Shown: one piece after another, positions 46,901 through 56,680 of the stretch
Position numbering within the stretch: position 1 is the first letter of the stretch
Layout of the letters: each line of letters opens with the position of its first letter
The notes under the pieces: model-generated
Databases searched by the model: none
What the model saw: only the letters and a program-made list of their open reading frames with translations
What the model was told of the DNA's origin: nothing
Assembly (NCBI RefSeq): GCF_024436395.1
Contig: NZ_JAFMZO010000004.1
Coordinates: 581,466 to 645,465, forward strand
DNA length: 64,000 bases
Direction of reading: 5' to 3'
From: Paradesertivirga mongoliensis
GTDB lineage: Bacteria > Bacteroidota > Bacteroidia > Sphingobacteriales > Sphingobacteriaceae
Made by a program: the position numbers and the translations under genes

Positions 46901-47467
46901 TCCCATCGGTTGCGAGCCTTCAGAAAATCCTCTTTCGGTAGAACAGCCGCCGCAAACCCAAGGAAGATCGTGAATATGTGGCGGATGATCAGCCCTTACG
47001 GCTAAGATATTTTCTCTTTTTAAGTTGATAGTATTCGTTACGTCGATAGTGAAGGTTGTTCTTCCCCCTGCGTGATACCCCACCTGCTTTCCGTTAAGCC
47101 AAACAGTGGCGTAAGACCCAACTCCCTCAAAAAAGAGAAAATAACGCTTAGATTTTTTGAGGTCCCTGGCTTTAAACACTTTGCGGTACCAGGCATAGCC
47201 GTGCCGGTTTCCATGAAGTTCTCTTCTATAACCTTCGTACTTATCCCAGTTATGCGGAACGTTTACTTTCTCCCAGTTGCGGGGACTGAAGCCTGGCTTA
47301 TGAAAGCCGTCAAAAGCATGTTTATTGGTATCGTTTGCTATGGTATGCCAGTCACTATCGAGAGAAATATCTCTTCGGACTGATTGAGCGTGTAGGGATT
47401 CACAAACTGTTAGTAACGAAAAAAAGAGGATATATCTTAATTTGAGAAATGTAGTGTGATGTACCAT
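43910..47467 (-). CDS. GH2 family glycosidase with malectin-like C-terminal region
   Basis: A 1185-residue exported enzyme with signal peptide ending near SLHAQS. The order is a jelly-roll sugar-binding domain (about 30-200), an Ig-like domain, and a TIM barrel from about 315 (GKPVFINGIAEYEH). The probable acid/base is Glu441 in WGLENES and the probable nucleophile Glu509 in LIGEYGAW. After the barrel a malectin/CBM-like domain is visible (about 775-890, NFQFPVQDGEYLVELYF and MRIFDVAINGDVVLNDLDI), followed by further beta-rich domains. It differs from the other GH2 in the window and is likely a distinct exo-activity such as beta-galactosidase or beta-glucuronidase. It ends the right enzyme block, 320 bases after GH95. 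Confidence 0.88.
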   Translation of the reverse strand: MVHHTTFLKLRYILFFSLLTVCESLHAQSVRRDISLDSDWHTIANDTNKHAFDGFHKPGFSPRNWEKVNVPHNWDKYEGYRRELHGNRHGYAWYRKVFKARDLKKSKRYFLFFEGVGSYATVWLNGKQVGYHAGGRTTFTIDVTNTINLKRENILAVRADHPPHIHDLPWVCGGCSTERGFSEGSQPMGIFRPVHLIETNDLRIEPFGVHAWNDNKISAKAALLNFTTELKNYGKQTRTVSIINRLIDKNGRVISIQKNAETIASGKTLKVAQRTETISNPILWSIENPYLYTVVTSIEEKGKLLDSIHTPYGIRWISWPIGRNNNDKRFFLNGKPVFINGIAEYEHLLGQSHAFSAEQVRSRVLQMKAAGFNSFRDAHQPHNLRYQEYWDRAGITLWTQMAAHIWYDTPEFRTNFKNLLVDWVKERRNSPSVILWGLENESTLPEDFARECTELIRSLDPTASSQRLVTTCNGGKGTDWDVPQNWTGTYGGDPKTYAEDVQRQVLIGEYGAWRTLDLHTEGPFNQSGPYSEDRMSQLMELKVRLAESVSDKTSGHYFWLFTSHDNPGRVQGGEGLRELDRIGPVNYKGLLTPWEEPLDVYYMFRSNYAPKETEPMVYIASHTWPDRWTKPGKKDSITVYSNCDEVELFNDVDHSSLGRKKRGGVGTHFQWDNANINYNVLYAKGYVNGKEVAKDYIVLHHLPRAPHFNEFLKDAKPVTAAQPNYNYLYRVNSGGPDYKDENGNMWLADRQQSGENTWGSNSWTKDFPGTPAYFASQRRTHDPIKGTRDWQLFQDFRYGRDKLNFQFPVQDGEYLVELYFVEPWLGTGGGLDCTGMRIFDVAINGDVVLNDLDIWKEVGHDAVLKKTVNAKVKGGQIIISFPEVKSGQALISAIAIATTNKAAVPAPPSKSIVQNLTTNSGSAGSWTLQTWMDTGMKQYEDAEVKFVSLPSNLYGAEWIRTSLARATSGEKLFIVAEEADVFLAVDESGRYLPAMLEGYEDTKTFIINSENRKYRVHRKRFNKGDRVSIGNMLSGQMYTVALLPASKLEPAHDLKKVISYKAIEAKFIGSGLKKEVLMGRERVMFTKQSGDILEFTMNTGVADTYSLTVKYHNPFQKVLKAKIEVLAADGTSMKKAESFDLAPTKEGKWNYFTTNTGTMINAGTYKVRIIAEDMAGVSVDALDVQ

Positions 47468-47569
47468 TCAAATTTAATTTAATTGATTTGTGGGCATTAT
47501 CTACCCGCTTTTTCTGCATGGTGAACGCTTTAGATTTATTCATAAGCGCTAATTCTACTATGGCATTCA

Positions 47570-47696
47570 TGCTTGCTTCGCAGGTCTCCTCTGGTCGAAA
47601 TGACAGAGCGTCGAAAATCGCATACATAATATCAACGCTTTGTTCCTGCGCCTCGTCTATCCCGCCTTATCACCTCGACGAAGGAGAGATCTTTCA
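47570..47696. repeat. Degenerate dispersed intergenic repeat
   Basis: This lies in the 320-base gap before the GH2 gene, which holds no supported gene or operator copy. Segments such as GGTCGAAATGACAGAGCG and CTCGACGAAGGAGAGATCTT resemble mobile intergenic repeats seen in many Bacteroidota. The second also resembles bases near 8474. TCGTCTATCCCG..CTTATCACCT at 47653-47675 resembles 40092-40116 between SusC 3 and SusD 3. Confidence 0.4.
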
Positions 47697-47786
47697 GCAT
47701 TCAATCAAACGCTTAGATTCCTTCCGTTAACTGGCGGACCAAAATGACAAATAATTAAACGCAGAATTACAAGCGCCTCAAAGAGT

Positions 47787-50600
47787 TTACCTCTTCGACA
47801 AAGCGCTATTCAACTTATATTCTTTACCTTTTTTTGTAGGAAAACTAACAACCTTATCTCCGTAACGCAGCGTACAAACATTCCCAGCAAGAGACTTCAC
47901 AGTAACAGAACTAAGCTTCCCGTTTTTCCAGTCAAGGTCGAACTCAAAACCACCGCGAGCTTTAATTCCTTTTACTTTACCATCTTTAAAGTCAGATGGC
48001 AATGCAGGTAAAAGATCAATGTATTTAGTATGGCTTTGAAGCAACATCTCAGCAATTCCAGCTGCACCTCCGAAGTTTCCATCAATCTGAAATGGAGGAT
48101 GTGCATCGAAAAGGTTTACATATGATCCCCCGTTTCCACTTGCGGGCCGTAATAGCATTTTAACCATTTTCATAGCATGCTCACCATCCTTGAAGCGGGC
48201 CCAGAAATTGATCTTCCAGGCTAGGCTCCAGCCTGTGCCCTCGTCGCCGCGATAAATAAGGGATTGACGGGCTGCTTTCATCATATCAGGGTTTGTGTCC
48301 CAGGTAATATCACTGCCAGGATGTACGCCCCACAAATGCGAAACATGCCTGTGTTTGTTTGTGGTATCATCCTTGTCTTCAAGCCATTCCTGTAATTGAC
48401 CAAACTTGCCGATCTGATTAGGAGCAATTTGACCCAATTTTGCCTTGAGTGATTCGCTAAAATCGGCATCCGTTCCCAGGAGCTCGCTGGCTTGAATGGT
48501 GGCTTTGAAAAGATCTCTGATTATCTGATGATCCATTGTAGGTCCGGCAACCAAACCTCCATTCTCGGGAGAGTTAGACGGCGTACTGATCAACCAACCG
48601 GTTTTAGGGTCCTTTACCAGAAAATCCACAAAAAACTTTGCCGCTCCTTTAATAATTGGGTAAGCTCTGTTCTTTAAAAATTCTTTATCCTGCGTAAACA
48701 AATAATGCTCCCACAAGTGAAGGCTCACCCAGCCTGCTCCTCCTACCCAAATTCCATGATTGGACGCGTTTATGGGGGCAGTTCCTCTCCATAGATCGGT
48801 ATTGTGATGCAAAATCCAGCCTGAAGCATTGTAATGCGCTTTTGCAGTCTTTTGTCCCACTTCTGCCAGCTCTTCTACCATTTTGAAGAACGGTTCGTGC
48901 ATGGGTGATAAATTCAGAAGTTCTGCCGGCCAATAATTCATTTCGGCGTTGATATTGGTGGTATACTTACTATTCCATGGCGGACTAAGTAAGTCGTTCC
49001 AGATGCCTTGCAGGTTAGCAGGTCTGGTACCTGGCCTTGAACTTGAAATTAGCAAGTAACGACCATACTGCACATATAAGGCCGCAAATGAAGGATCAAC
49101 CGAATCAGAGAACCGGGCTAAACGCTGGTCTGTCGGAAGATGATCATTAGCGCTTTTCCCCAGCGATATCGAGAAGTTGTTATAATATTGTTGATATTCT
49201 TTTAAGTGTGCCTCTTTTATCTCAGTATATTTCTTCCCGGCTATGCTGGTCAGCGCTTGCTGACAAATAGCGAGAGGGTCTCCGGAAACATTTTTATAGT
49301 TCACATAATTCGTCCCCGCGGTGAGGTAAAGAGTCACTTCATCGGCTCCTTCTACAGTGATTTTTTCATTATCTACCGAAACATTTCCGCTTTTTGATTC
49401 GACTCTCAGTAAACTTTCGCCTCGCAATGCACCATTTCGTACTTTCAGCGATAAACCCAGTGTTTTATCGTCTACGTGACGGGTGCTTGAGTATTTATGA
49501 GGACTGTTAAGCAACGTCGAAAAGCTCACGCTCCCCGCTTTGTCAGCTTTTATATGGATAACGATTGCTTGGTTCGGCTGGCTTGCAAAATACTCCCTCG
49601 TGTAATTTACACCATTTAATGTGTAAGTAGTTTTTGATGCTGCGGTCTGAAGATCCAGTTCGCGTTTGTAATTCGTAGCCGATGAGGTTCCATTGAAATT
49701 AAGATAAACATCGCCGAAAGGCTGATAACTTGCCTGAAACGTTGGTACAGCAGGAGGTTCATCGTTTTGTACTTTAAACTTCCATGGTTTAACTAATGAG
49801 ATTCCTTCGGCTGCAGTGCTACCTTCCGGGTAAACCGCAATATGCCTGCTGGTATCTTTATAACCGGCAATTCCGCCTTTATCAAAGTAGTTTAAAACCT
49901 GAATGGCGATGGTATTCGCCCCCGTTTTTAGCGCATCTTTTGGGATGGTATATTTCCTGCCTTCGGTGCTACTGGTATGCCCGACTAGTTTACCATTAAT
50001 ATACGTAAAATCCTCATCGCGAATGCGGTTCAGATCCAGAACGAGGTTTTTTCCTTTCCATTTAGCTGGCAGGTTAAAGGTAGTGCGAAACCATACCGCA
50101 CCATCTATTTCCATACCTTTAGTTTCCCAGCCTTCATAAGTAGGAACCGGAAATAGTTCCCATTTACTGTCGTCAAAATTCTCTAGAGAAGGGTTTCCGT
50201 TCATGCCCTTAAATGAACGCATCTCGGCAAACCATTTCTCCTTCTGGCCTTCGGTACTTTTCATACCCATAAACTTCTCGGCGGCAAGAGCTTCGGCTTC
50301 TTTCTGTTTACCTTCAGATAATAACCTTCTTAGTTCCGAAAGCTGATTAAAAGCACCTTCCCTGTGATAGTCTCTGGGTTCGCCGGTCCAGAGTGTTTCT
50401 TCATTGAATTGAATGCGATCGCTTTCCAGGCCTGCAAATATCATGGCGCCCAGACGGCCATTTCCGATTGGAAGAGCGTCAGTCCATTTTTGTGCGGGCT
50501 TATTGTACCACAGCTTATAGTCCTGAGCCTTAGTGAAACTTGCAATCAGCAATCCACCTAAAGCCAGTAAACTTATTTTTTTAAAAAAGGGATGAGCCAT
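47787..50600 (-). CDS. GH95 family alpha-L-fucosidase/alpha-L-galactosidase with inserted jelly-roll domain
   Basis: A 937-residue exported enzyme. The N-terminal GH95 block [20 protein letters not shown] and [10 protein letters not shown] is followed by a domain (about 115-285) not usual at this place. The family resumes at [11 protein letters not shown]. The catalytic (alpha/alpha)6 region shows [43 protein letters not shown] and [13 protein letters not shown], which contain the usual active-site Asn, Asp and Glu residues. GH95 enzymes invert alpha-1,2-L-fucosides, and a pectin-locus member acts on alpha-L-galactose of rhamnogalacturonan II. The insert resembles the jelly roll of SASA/GH2 proteins ([19 protein letters not shown]). 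Its start overlaps the GH28 stop by one base. Confidence 0.88.
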   Translation of the reverse strand: MAHPFFKKISLLALGGLLIASFTKAQDYKLWYNKPAQKWTDALPIGNGRLGAMIFAGLESDRIQFNEETLWTGEPRDYHREGAFNQLSELRRLLSEGKQKEAEALAAEKFMGMKSTEGQKEKWFAEMRSFKGMNGNPSLENFDDSKWELFPVPTYEGWETKGMEIDGAVWFRTTFNLPAKWKGKNLVLDLNRIRDEDFTYINGKLVGHTSSTEGRKYTIPKDALKTGANTIAIQVLNYFDKGGIAGYKDTSRHIAVYPEGSTAAEGISLVKPWKFKVQNDEPPAVPTFQASYQPFGDVYLNFNGTSSATNYKRELDLQTAASKTTYTLNGVNYTREYFASQPNQAIVIHIKADKAGSVSFSTLLNSPHKYSSTRHVDDKTLGLSLKVRNGALRGESLLRVESKSGNVSVDNEKITVEGADEVTLYLTAGTNYVNYKNVSGDPLAICQQALTSIAGKKYTEIKEAHLKEYQQYYNNFSISLGKSANDHLPTDQRLARFSDSVDPSFAALYVQYGRYLLISSSRPGTRPANLQGIWNDLLSPPWNSKYTTNINAEMNYWPAELLNLSPMHEPFFKMVEELAEVGQKTAKAHYNASGWILHHNTDLWRGTAPINASNHGIWVGGAGWVSLHLWEHYLFTQDKEFLKNRAYPIIKGAAKFFVDFLVKDPKTGWLISTPSNSPENGGLVAGPTMDHQIIRDLFKATIQASELLGTDADFSESLKAKLGQIAPNQIGKFGQLQEWLEDKDDTTNKHRHVSHLWGVHPGSDITWDTNPDMMKAARQSLIYRGDEGTGWSLAWKINFWARFKDGEHAMKMVKMLLRPASGNGGSYVNLFDAHPPFQIDGNFGGAAGIAEMLLQSHTKYIDLLPALPSDFKDGKVKGIKARGGFEFDLDWKNGKLSSVTVKSLAGNVCTLRYGDKVVSFPTKKGKEYKLNSALSKR

Positions 50601-52207
50601 TATTTCACGATGTTTCTGGGTTCTACCTGAATCGTTTCTAAAACTCCGGCCTCTTTAATAACCGGTGTCTTTACGTTCTTGAAATTATTACCGTCAAGCG
50701 TGATGTTCTTTGTTTTATCGCCTCGTACCCGCAAGAAATTGTCTGTTCCGGCTGCAGGGAATGAATCATATAAAAACGCATCTTCCACGTTTGTGAAATC
50801 TAAAATTGGAACACCTGCATGCGGCTTAAATGATTTTACACCATCAACCTCGAGTGTGCGCACATTTTCTGCTCTTATTGATGGGCCCGACTCGGTATTG
50901 ATTTGAACATTATGGAATTCTATTCTTCTTGCTTCCTTGATGTTAAATCCTGTTTGAGCGTCGATATTAATGTCGTTGAACGTGATATTTTCGACCGGCA
51001 TCTCAACAAGGCCGTTAATGAAGCATGCTTCTTTAATGTTTGATCCGGTGATGTTGCTGAAATGGATGTTCCGGAATTGTGGAGTACGCTCTGATACCGG
51101 TTCGGGATTCGTCCTGGCATATTGAAGATCCAGTACGATCGCCTGATCTTTAATGTTTTTCATCACAATATTATCGACACGTATCTCTTCAACAATACCA
51201 CCTCTTCCGCGTGCCGACTTAATTCTGATTCCACGATCAGTACCATCGAAAATACAATTTGAAATAGCGATTTTCCTCACACCGCCAGACATTTCGCTGC
51301 CGATTACTACACCACCGTGACCCGATAACATAGTACAATTGGTAATTGTGTAATTTTCGGCAGGAACGTTCTTCGCTCTTCCCGGCTTATCCTTACCGGA
51401 TTTGATGGTGATACAATCATCGCCTACGCTGATATGACAGTTAGAAATGTGCACATTATTGCATGACTCCGGATTTATGCCGTCAGTATTTGGAGCAAAC
51501 GATTCAGGATTAAAGATCGTAACGCCATTTATCGTTACGTTTTCTGAAAACTGAGGATTAACCGTCCAAAAAGGAGAATTTCTGATTGTAATGCCGTCTA
51601 TTTGCACGTTCTTACAATACATGGTTTGTATAAACGGCGGACGAAGGAAGCCTCGTTTCATCTGTTTCGGCTCATCTGGCAGCAGAATATCCTTATTCAG
51701 TTCGTCGAAAATTAATTGCCATTTCGAGCGGGCCTGCCCTTCTTTGTATCCCTCAACAAAATCCCACCATTTTTTACCATGTCCGTCAATTATCCCTCTT
51801 CCTATAATCGCTATATTCTCAGCCTCGTATGCATAAAACAAGGGCGAAAAACTTGTCACATCTACACCCTCATACCGACTTTTTACCATTGGAAGATAAT
51901 CGTCAAAATTATCGCTGAAATGTAGTTCCGCGCCGGCGTCGATAAAAATGGTGATATTGCTTTTCAGATGAATAGGCCCTGTAAGATACTTTCCGGCCGG
52001 AAAATAGACAGTACCACCGCCCGCCTTCGAAGCGGCTTCTATAGCTTTCTTAATGGCAGCTGTAGCAATTTTGCTGCTATCGTTTTTAGCACCGAACTTG
52101 GTTACGTTATAATACGGATTTTGAGCGCTTACGTTAAGATAGCTTATCAGTAAAAGAGAAAAAGCGAAAGTTTTTAAGATTGAAAAATATTGCTCCGGAA
52201 ATTTCAT
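50600..52207 (-). CDS. GH28 polygalacturonase, periplasmic
   Basis: A 535-residue exported beta-helix hydrolase. All four GH28 signatures are present: [39 protein letters not shown] and [12 protein letters not shown], so the catalytic Asp residues and the His are intact. Length and the N-terminal [20 protein letters not shown] block are typical of bacterial exo-polygalacturonases. It hydrolyses galacturonic acid units of homogalacturonan or oligogalacturonides. It is cotranscribed with GH95, with a one-base TAATG overlap, and follows the (alpha/alpha)6-type hydrolase gene by 75 bases. Confidence 0.92.
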   Translation of the reverse strand: MKFPEQYFSILKTFAFSLLLISYLNVSAQNPYYNVTKFGAKNDSSKIATAAIKKAIEAASKAGGGTVYFPAGKYLTGPIHLKSNITIFIDAGAELHFSDNFDDYLPMVKSRYEGVDVTSFSPLFYAYEAENIAIIGRGIIDGHGKKWWDFVEGYKEGQARSKWQLIFDELNKDILLPDEPKQMKRGFLRPPFIQTMYCKNVQIDGITIRNSPFWTVNPQFSENVTINGVTIFNPESFAPNTDGINPESCNNVHISNCHISVGDDCITIKSGKDKPGRAKNVPAENYTITNCTMLSGHGGVVIGSEMSGGVRKIAISNCIFDGTDRGIRIKSARGRGGIVEEIRVDNIVMKNIKDQAIVLDLQYARTNPEPVSERTPQFRNIHFSNITGSNIKEACFINGLVEMPVENITFNDINIDAQTGFNIKEARRIEFHNVQINTESGPSIRAENVRTLEVDGVKSFKPHAGVPILDFTNVEDAFLYDSFPAAGTDNFLRVRGDKTKNITLDGNNFKNVKTPVIKEAGVLETIQVEPRNIVK

Positions 52208-52248
52208 TTATATGTTTTTATATCAGTTTGGTCTTGTCTGTTGCCATT

Positions 52249-52266
52249 GTTGGTGTCTCCAACAAC
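52249..52266. repeat. Short hairpin-like repeat related to 8503-8557
   Basis: GTTGGTGTCTCCAACAAC differs at two positions from the arm GTTGGTGTCCCCACCAAC seen between the GH140 and GH43 genes. It sits in the 75-base gap between two PUL genes, again inside an operon. Confidence 0.45.
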
Positions 52267-52282
52267 AAAACGATGTATTTAC

Positions 52283-53833
52283 TTAAATCAGCTTTGTCTT
52301 GATTTTTTTCAGTTTATCAGATTTCGCAATTTCCTTCCCGTCGGCGAAGATTCGGAATCCTTTTCCCTTTCCATATTTGGTTCCGTCCTTATCCCAAACG
52401 AAGGTTAACATTTTGCCGTGGTAAGGTACCCTGTCCAGGCAGAACCAGTCCCATTGCCCTTCAGGCAATAATGGATTTACTTCCAGTGTATTATCTGCCC
52501 TCGGTTTTAAGCCAACCAGGTCATTAATGATTAAATCAGCAAAACCAGAATGGTTATAGAATTTGCTTCTCGGATGATCACCTTTTAACCACTCGCCGTT
52601 TTTTTCATCCTGATATTCGCCAATGTAAGTTTTTCCGTTCATTTGATGAGACATAGCATATTTATGAAACTCATCATAAAACACCTGCTTTGTCATATTA
52701 CCCTTGTGCTTGTACTCAGTAAGTAAATTAGAGAGCCCTTTAAGAGTTTGTGTGGTGGCATACGGCCAAACAGCCCCATCCCACTCGCAACCATGACCCG
52801 AGCCATGTGTACGGAATTCCGGGTGTCTTCTTTCAGCAGTTGTTAATCCCCAGGGAGCATTAAATCCTTTTGTGTCCAGGATCTGATCCCATTGCTTTGC
52901 ATATTTCGCTTTATCTTTGGGAAGGTTGAAATACCATGGAATATACCCGATAGCTTCACGGGCATCGCACAAACCGCCTTTTTCATACTGAACCTTAAAA
53001 AACGAAGCTGTATCGTCCCAAAGTTTCTCATGAACTGCTTTACGCAAAAATTCAGCCTTTGGCTTATATTTTCTTTTTAAACTATCGATGTCAAACAATT
53101 CAGCGATTTCGACCATCGCTTTAGCGTTGCCATACATATAACTGTTAATGGTTGGGCGGATATTCTTAGCTGTCCTCGAGCCGCTTATTGATTCTTCCAT
53201 CGCATCCCGAACATCATACTGCCAGAACATTTTATTGGCGGCCTGTTTCTCTGCTTCCCACTTCTCGTAATCTGCATCCAGGTCAGGGACAAGTTTGGCA
53301 AGGAAAGGCCTATCCAGAGCAACTTTATAGTGATCATATACCGCATCCTGAATCCAGCTGCTGAACGCATGAAAGCGCTGAACTTTATGCTTAGGATCTA
53401 CATAGAACCAGAAGTTGATATAATCTTTTATATACTGCTGATTGTGCAGCCAACGGCCTTCGTTTATCTGATGTCCTAAACCGCTGCTTATGGCATTGTA
53501 TTTCCCTGCATGGTTGGCCGGCGTAATAAACTCGGTGATTACATGGCCTTCGGGTGTCTGCTTAATGTGTTTGCGATACGACCACCAGCGGAAATAATAG
53601 ATTCGCTCAATGGCAGAATCCGGCGCGTCAAACAAAGGAATATTGTTAGAAAGCCAATCGAACGACTGTACATTGGGTACCAGATTAATTACTGCTTCTT
53701 CCTTATCGAGAATATTAAATTCGTTAACATATCGCTTCAGGTCATCGGTGTTTAACACTCCGGCTTTTTGCCCAAAACCTGTCTTAAAGTGAAAAACAGC
53801 TATACAAAGTAGCGTTAGAAGTTTGTATTTCAT
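52283..53833 (-). CDS. Exported (alpha/alpha)6-barrel glycoside hydrolase, MGH1/GH63-like
   Basis: A 516-residue exported protein. Helical repeats with conserved aromatic/acidic motifs (IYYFRWWSYRKHI, SSWIQDAVYDHYK, RPTINSYMYGNAKAMVEIAE, GGLCDAREAIGYIPWYFNLP and HGCEWDGAVWPYAT) identify an (alpha/alpha)6 barrel of the MGH1/GH63-like group. The Asp of WIQDA and the Glu of HGCEWDGA are candidate catalytic acids. Possible relation to GH142, the beta-L-arabinofuranosidase barrel of rhamnogalacturonan II degradation, should be tested; I cannot decide from sight. It lies between the 917-residue glycosidase and GH28 genes and is most likely a periplasmic exo-glycosidase for a pectic side chain. Confidence 0.65.
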   Translation of the reverse strand: MKYKLLTLLCIAVFHFKTGFGQKAGVLNTDDLKRYVNEFNILDKEEAVINLVPNVQSFDWLSNNIPLFDAPDSAIERIYYFRWWSYRKHIKQTPEGHVITEFITPANHAGKYNAISSGLGHQINEGRWLHNQQYIKDYINFWFYVDPKHKVQRFHAFSSWIQDAVYDHYKVALDRPFLAKLVPDLDADYEKWEAEKQAANKMFWQYDVRDAMEESISGSRTAKNIRPTINSYMYGNAKAMVEIAELFDIDSLKRKYKPKAEFLRKAVHEKLWDDTASFFKVQYEKGGLCDAREAIGYIPWYFNLPKDKAKYAKQWDQILDTKGFNAPWGLTTAERRHPEFRTHGSGHGCEWDGAVWPYATTQTLKGLSNLLTEYKHKGNMTKQVFYDEFHKYAMSHQMNGKTYIGEYQDEKNGEWLKGDHPRSKFYNHSGFADLIINDLVGLKPRADNTLEVNPLLPEGQWDWFCLDRVPYHGKMLTFVWDKDGTKYGKGKGFRIFADGKEIAKSDKLKKIKTKLI

Positions 53834-53863
53834 ATTAATTGTTGTGTGTGTCTGACTTATGCA

Positions 53864-56617
53864 TTATTCAAATAACCAATCAATTTCTTTTCCGTAGGCA
53901 CCCAAACCTGCGTTAAAAATCTTTACTTCCTCGTTCCCTTCAATAAATCCGAGAACCAACAGTGCTCCCTTGGGAAGGTTCAGGTTATGGGTTCCGGCGT
54001 TGAACGAGTAAGTGTGTACATTAACTGTAGGTAATTTACCGGCAATTAATGCATTCGAAATTTTAATTTCACCCTGTCCATAATCGTTGGCACTTGCATC
54101 TGTTTCAAGTTGTGGTGCAGGAGCAAATCCATGCTCCTTCGAATTAAAGTAACCTATTAGTAGTTTAACGGGTTTCGATGTTGAAAATTTTAACCTTGTT
54201 CCCTCTTTTACCTGTGCAGCTTTTGAGAAACGGATCGCTTTTAAACCCTGAAGCTCGAGGGCAACATCGCCTATTGTAAGAGCAGAATCTGCAAACAAAG
54301 CTTGATTAGCAGCCAAATTGTAAAACGTTCCGCCATTTGACAGCAATTTTACATCTGCGCTTTTGAACGATTTCTTTTTATCAAGACCGGCTGATTTATT
54401 GGTCTTTAACGAATCAATACTACGCTTCAAGTTATCTAACTCCCTTTGGTAAACAGGCAGCATTTCAAACCAGTTGATGTAAGTAGCATCAACCCCGCGC
54501 ATAGGAATTTTCCGTTGTGCCGTTTGCATACTATTGGCGTATAGGTATGCATCCTTTGTCAGTTTAACTAATTCTGCATAATGTTTCACACTATTCTCCA
54601 GATAAGGCATGGCTTTATCTAGATCTTTCACATCGTCAGAATATTTAAATTTAAGAACCGCGACCGCCGCTCTGGCCTTCTCTGCATAATAATTCGCCAT
54701 TGCACGATAGCAATACATATCGTTCTTTAGCCTGTTGAACTCTTCTTTATTTTTTGTGACGAAAGGTGCAGCTTTTTCTATCGCTTCAACTGCTTTCTGG
54801 CCATGTACGACAACTTCATCAGCTACCTGGATTGGCGTTTCACCAATATGTTTCTGATTTTTCGCTTCTTTTTCAGCATACTCAATAATCATCTCACCTT
54901 CCGGAGCTTCAGATTCATAAAGCAGAGTAAATAATCCGTAACGGAAAGGATTGATTAATTGCGTCATCAACATACCTAAAGTAAGAGTTTGACGGTTACC
55001 GTCTGTGATGCCGTATCTTCTTAAAAGCTTCGGAGAAATCTCCCCAGCCTGTTCATGTGCTTCCAGTACTTGCTTGCCCTGCTCATTGCTGATACCAAAA
55101 GTTTGCGCCAGTTCTCCCCCCCAATAGTCAGTCTCCTGCTTTTTATCTCTATCCGCCTTCCATGCATACCTTGCCCAGGTTTTATACCACATCCAGTCGC
55201 GGTCAACTTGCAAAAGCCTGCCTTCTACCTTATCAGCTGTATATGGCCAATCCCAGTAAGATGCCTGCGGATACAAGTGTAATCCGTTTGCTTCATAAAC
55301 GTTATGCATCGCCTGTACCGATTTCTGAATAAAATCAGGAGAGCTGTAACGGAACGGCTCAAGATTAGCAAGTATATGAACATTTTGTATGTGGACAGTA
55401 CCAATACGGCTCAAACTTCTGTGAAGCTCGGCCCACTTTCCTCTAGGCGTATAGGTTGTCAGCGCCTCACCATTATACTTCGCCATCGTATACAGGTTTT
55501 TGTAAATAGGCAACGCCTCTTTCATTACACGAGGTGCATCCGAATCATGCGCACGAAGCACAATCGGAGGTTCTGTAGTCGAGCCTAGAGCTTTCAAACC
55601 GTCTTTTACGCCGGGAATAATAGTCTTAGTAAACCAGTCCACATCATCCTGACCTACACCTTCCATGGCTTCGCCCAAAGTAACCAGTAAACCTACGTTG
55701 GGATACTTCTCAACAAATGCAGTTATCGACTTACGGGTGTAATCGGAAAGTAAAGGGGTGATCGGACGGTTTCTATCCTGAGTCTTAATATTATGTTTTT
55801 CGGCAAAAGGTTTTGATACGATGATATTATAAAACATTTGGATCACCCAAATCCCTCTTTTATCCGCTTCCTGGGTAAGAAACCTGAACATCTCTTCATT
55901 TTTTTTAAATGTTGCCTCATCTACTTCTAAGGCGTAGGGATAGTCTTTGAGCTTTACCAGCGATGCAAAAGGATGCCCGTTCCATAAATAAAGAGAATTG
56001 TAACGGTTCTCGACCATCATATCAAGGTATTTCAGCCAATGAGCTTTATCATAAAACCAAGGGAATTGATCGGGAGTATAGGGGTATTCATAAACCGTTC
56101 TGCCGGGAAGATAATACGGCTTCTGAAGGCCAATAGACGTTCCCCGCAACACCATTTCAGGTCTGTCCTGAATATTAAGGTTCTGCGGTAACTTACCCGC
56201 AGTTTTGATTCTATCAGCTAATTCCAGACATCCATAAAGAACACCGGATTCATCGTTTCCTGAAACAATACTGTTTGCCGAAGAAACGACAGAGAAACCC
56301 TCCTTTGCCGTACCTGGGTTCAAAGCAAGATTGTACACTCGTCCGGCGCTCGAAATTAAATTTGCCTTATTTAATCCAACGGCTATAATCCGGCCATTTT
56401 TAGGAAGTGTATTTTGCTGGAGAACTTTCACCCGATAGCCGGCGGCCATTAAAGCCGCTTTCAATTTTTCTACGCCAAACTTAATGCGGGCGTGGCTTGA
56501 TACAGGGCTCACCACGGTAATTATGTTATCCTGATTTACTTTTTCAGACGCTAACAGCGACGGAATTAAAAAGAGAAGACAACTAAGTGTAATAGCGAAA
56601 TTCAGAAAACGTTTCAT
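53864..56617 (-). CDS. Large exported glycosidase, alpha-glucuronidase-like layout, family unassigned
   Basis: A 917-residue exported protein. Residues about 30-150 look like the alpha/beta (GH20b/GH67N-type) N-terminal domain common to alpha-glucuronidases and hexosaminidases (GVEKLKAALMAAGYRVKVLQ, ESGVLYGCLELADRI). A TIM barrel follows (about 160-470, NRYNSLYLWNGHPFA, DKRGIWVIQMFYNII, VGLLVTLGEAMEGVGQDD). A long helical region comes next, ending in a beta-sandwich domain. The Glu of TLGEAMEG is a candidate catalytic acid. The typical GH115 opening motif is not present. I infer action on a uronic-acid-bearing oligosaccharide. It is the first gene of the right enzyme block, with promoter copy H 94 bases upstream. 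Confidence 0.6.
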   Translation of the reverse strand: MKRFLNFAITLSCLLFLIPSLLASEKVNQDNIITVVSPVSSHARIKFGVEKLKAALMAAGYRVKVLQQNTLPKNGRIIAVGLNKANLISSAGRVYNLALNPGTAKEGFSVVSSANSIVSGNDESGVLYGCLELADRIKTAGKLPQNLNIQDRPEMVLRGTSIGLQKPYYLPGRTVYEYPYTPDQFPWFYDKAHWLKYLDMMVENRYNSLYLWNGHPFASLVKLKDYPYALEVDEATFKKNEEMFRFLTQEADKRGIWVIQMFYNIIVSKPFAEKHNIKTQDRNRPITPLLSDYTRKSITAFVEKYPNVGLLVTLGEAMEGVGQDDVDWFTKTIIPGVKDGLKALGSTTEPPIVLRAHDSDAPRVMKEALPIYKNLYTMAKYNGEALTTYTPRGKWAELHRSLSRIGTVHIQNVHILANLEPFRYSSPDFIQKSVQAMHNVYEANGLHLYPQASYWDWPYTADKVEGRLLQVDRDWMWYKTWARYAWKADRDKKQETDYWGGELAQTFGISNEQGKQVLEAHEQAGEISPKLLRRYGITDGNRQTLTLGMLMTQLINPFRYGLFTLLYESEAPEGEMIIEYAEKEAKNQKHIGETPIQVADEVVVHGQKAVEAIEKAAPFVTKNKEEFNRLKNDMYCYRAMANYYAEKARAAVAVLKFKYSDDVKDLDKAMPYLENSVKHYAELVKLTKDAYLYANSMQTAQRKIPMRGVDATYINWFEMLPVYQRELDNLKRSIDSLKTNKSAGLDKKKSFKSADVKLLSNGGTFYNLAANQALFADSALTIGDVALELQGLKAIRFSKAAQVKEGTRLKFSTSKPVKLLIGYFNSKEHGFAPAPQLETDASANDYGQGEIKISNALIAGKLPTVNVHTYSFNAGTHNLNLPKGALLVLGFIEGNEEVKIFNAGLGAYGKEIDWLFE

Positions 56618-56680
56618 TAATCGTCCTATTTATTAGCGTATGATGAATGGATGTGCGGCCGGGTCAGTAAAACGGCAACT

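Noticed and set aside
53864..56617. GH115 assignment for the 917-residue glycosidase
   Set aside because: Size fits, but the typical GH115 opening motif is absent; left unassigned.
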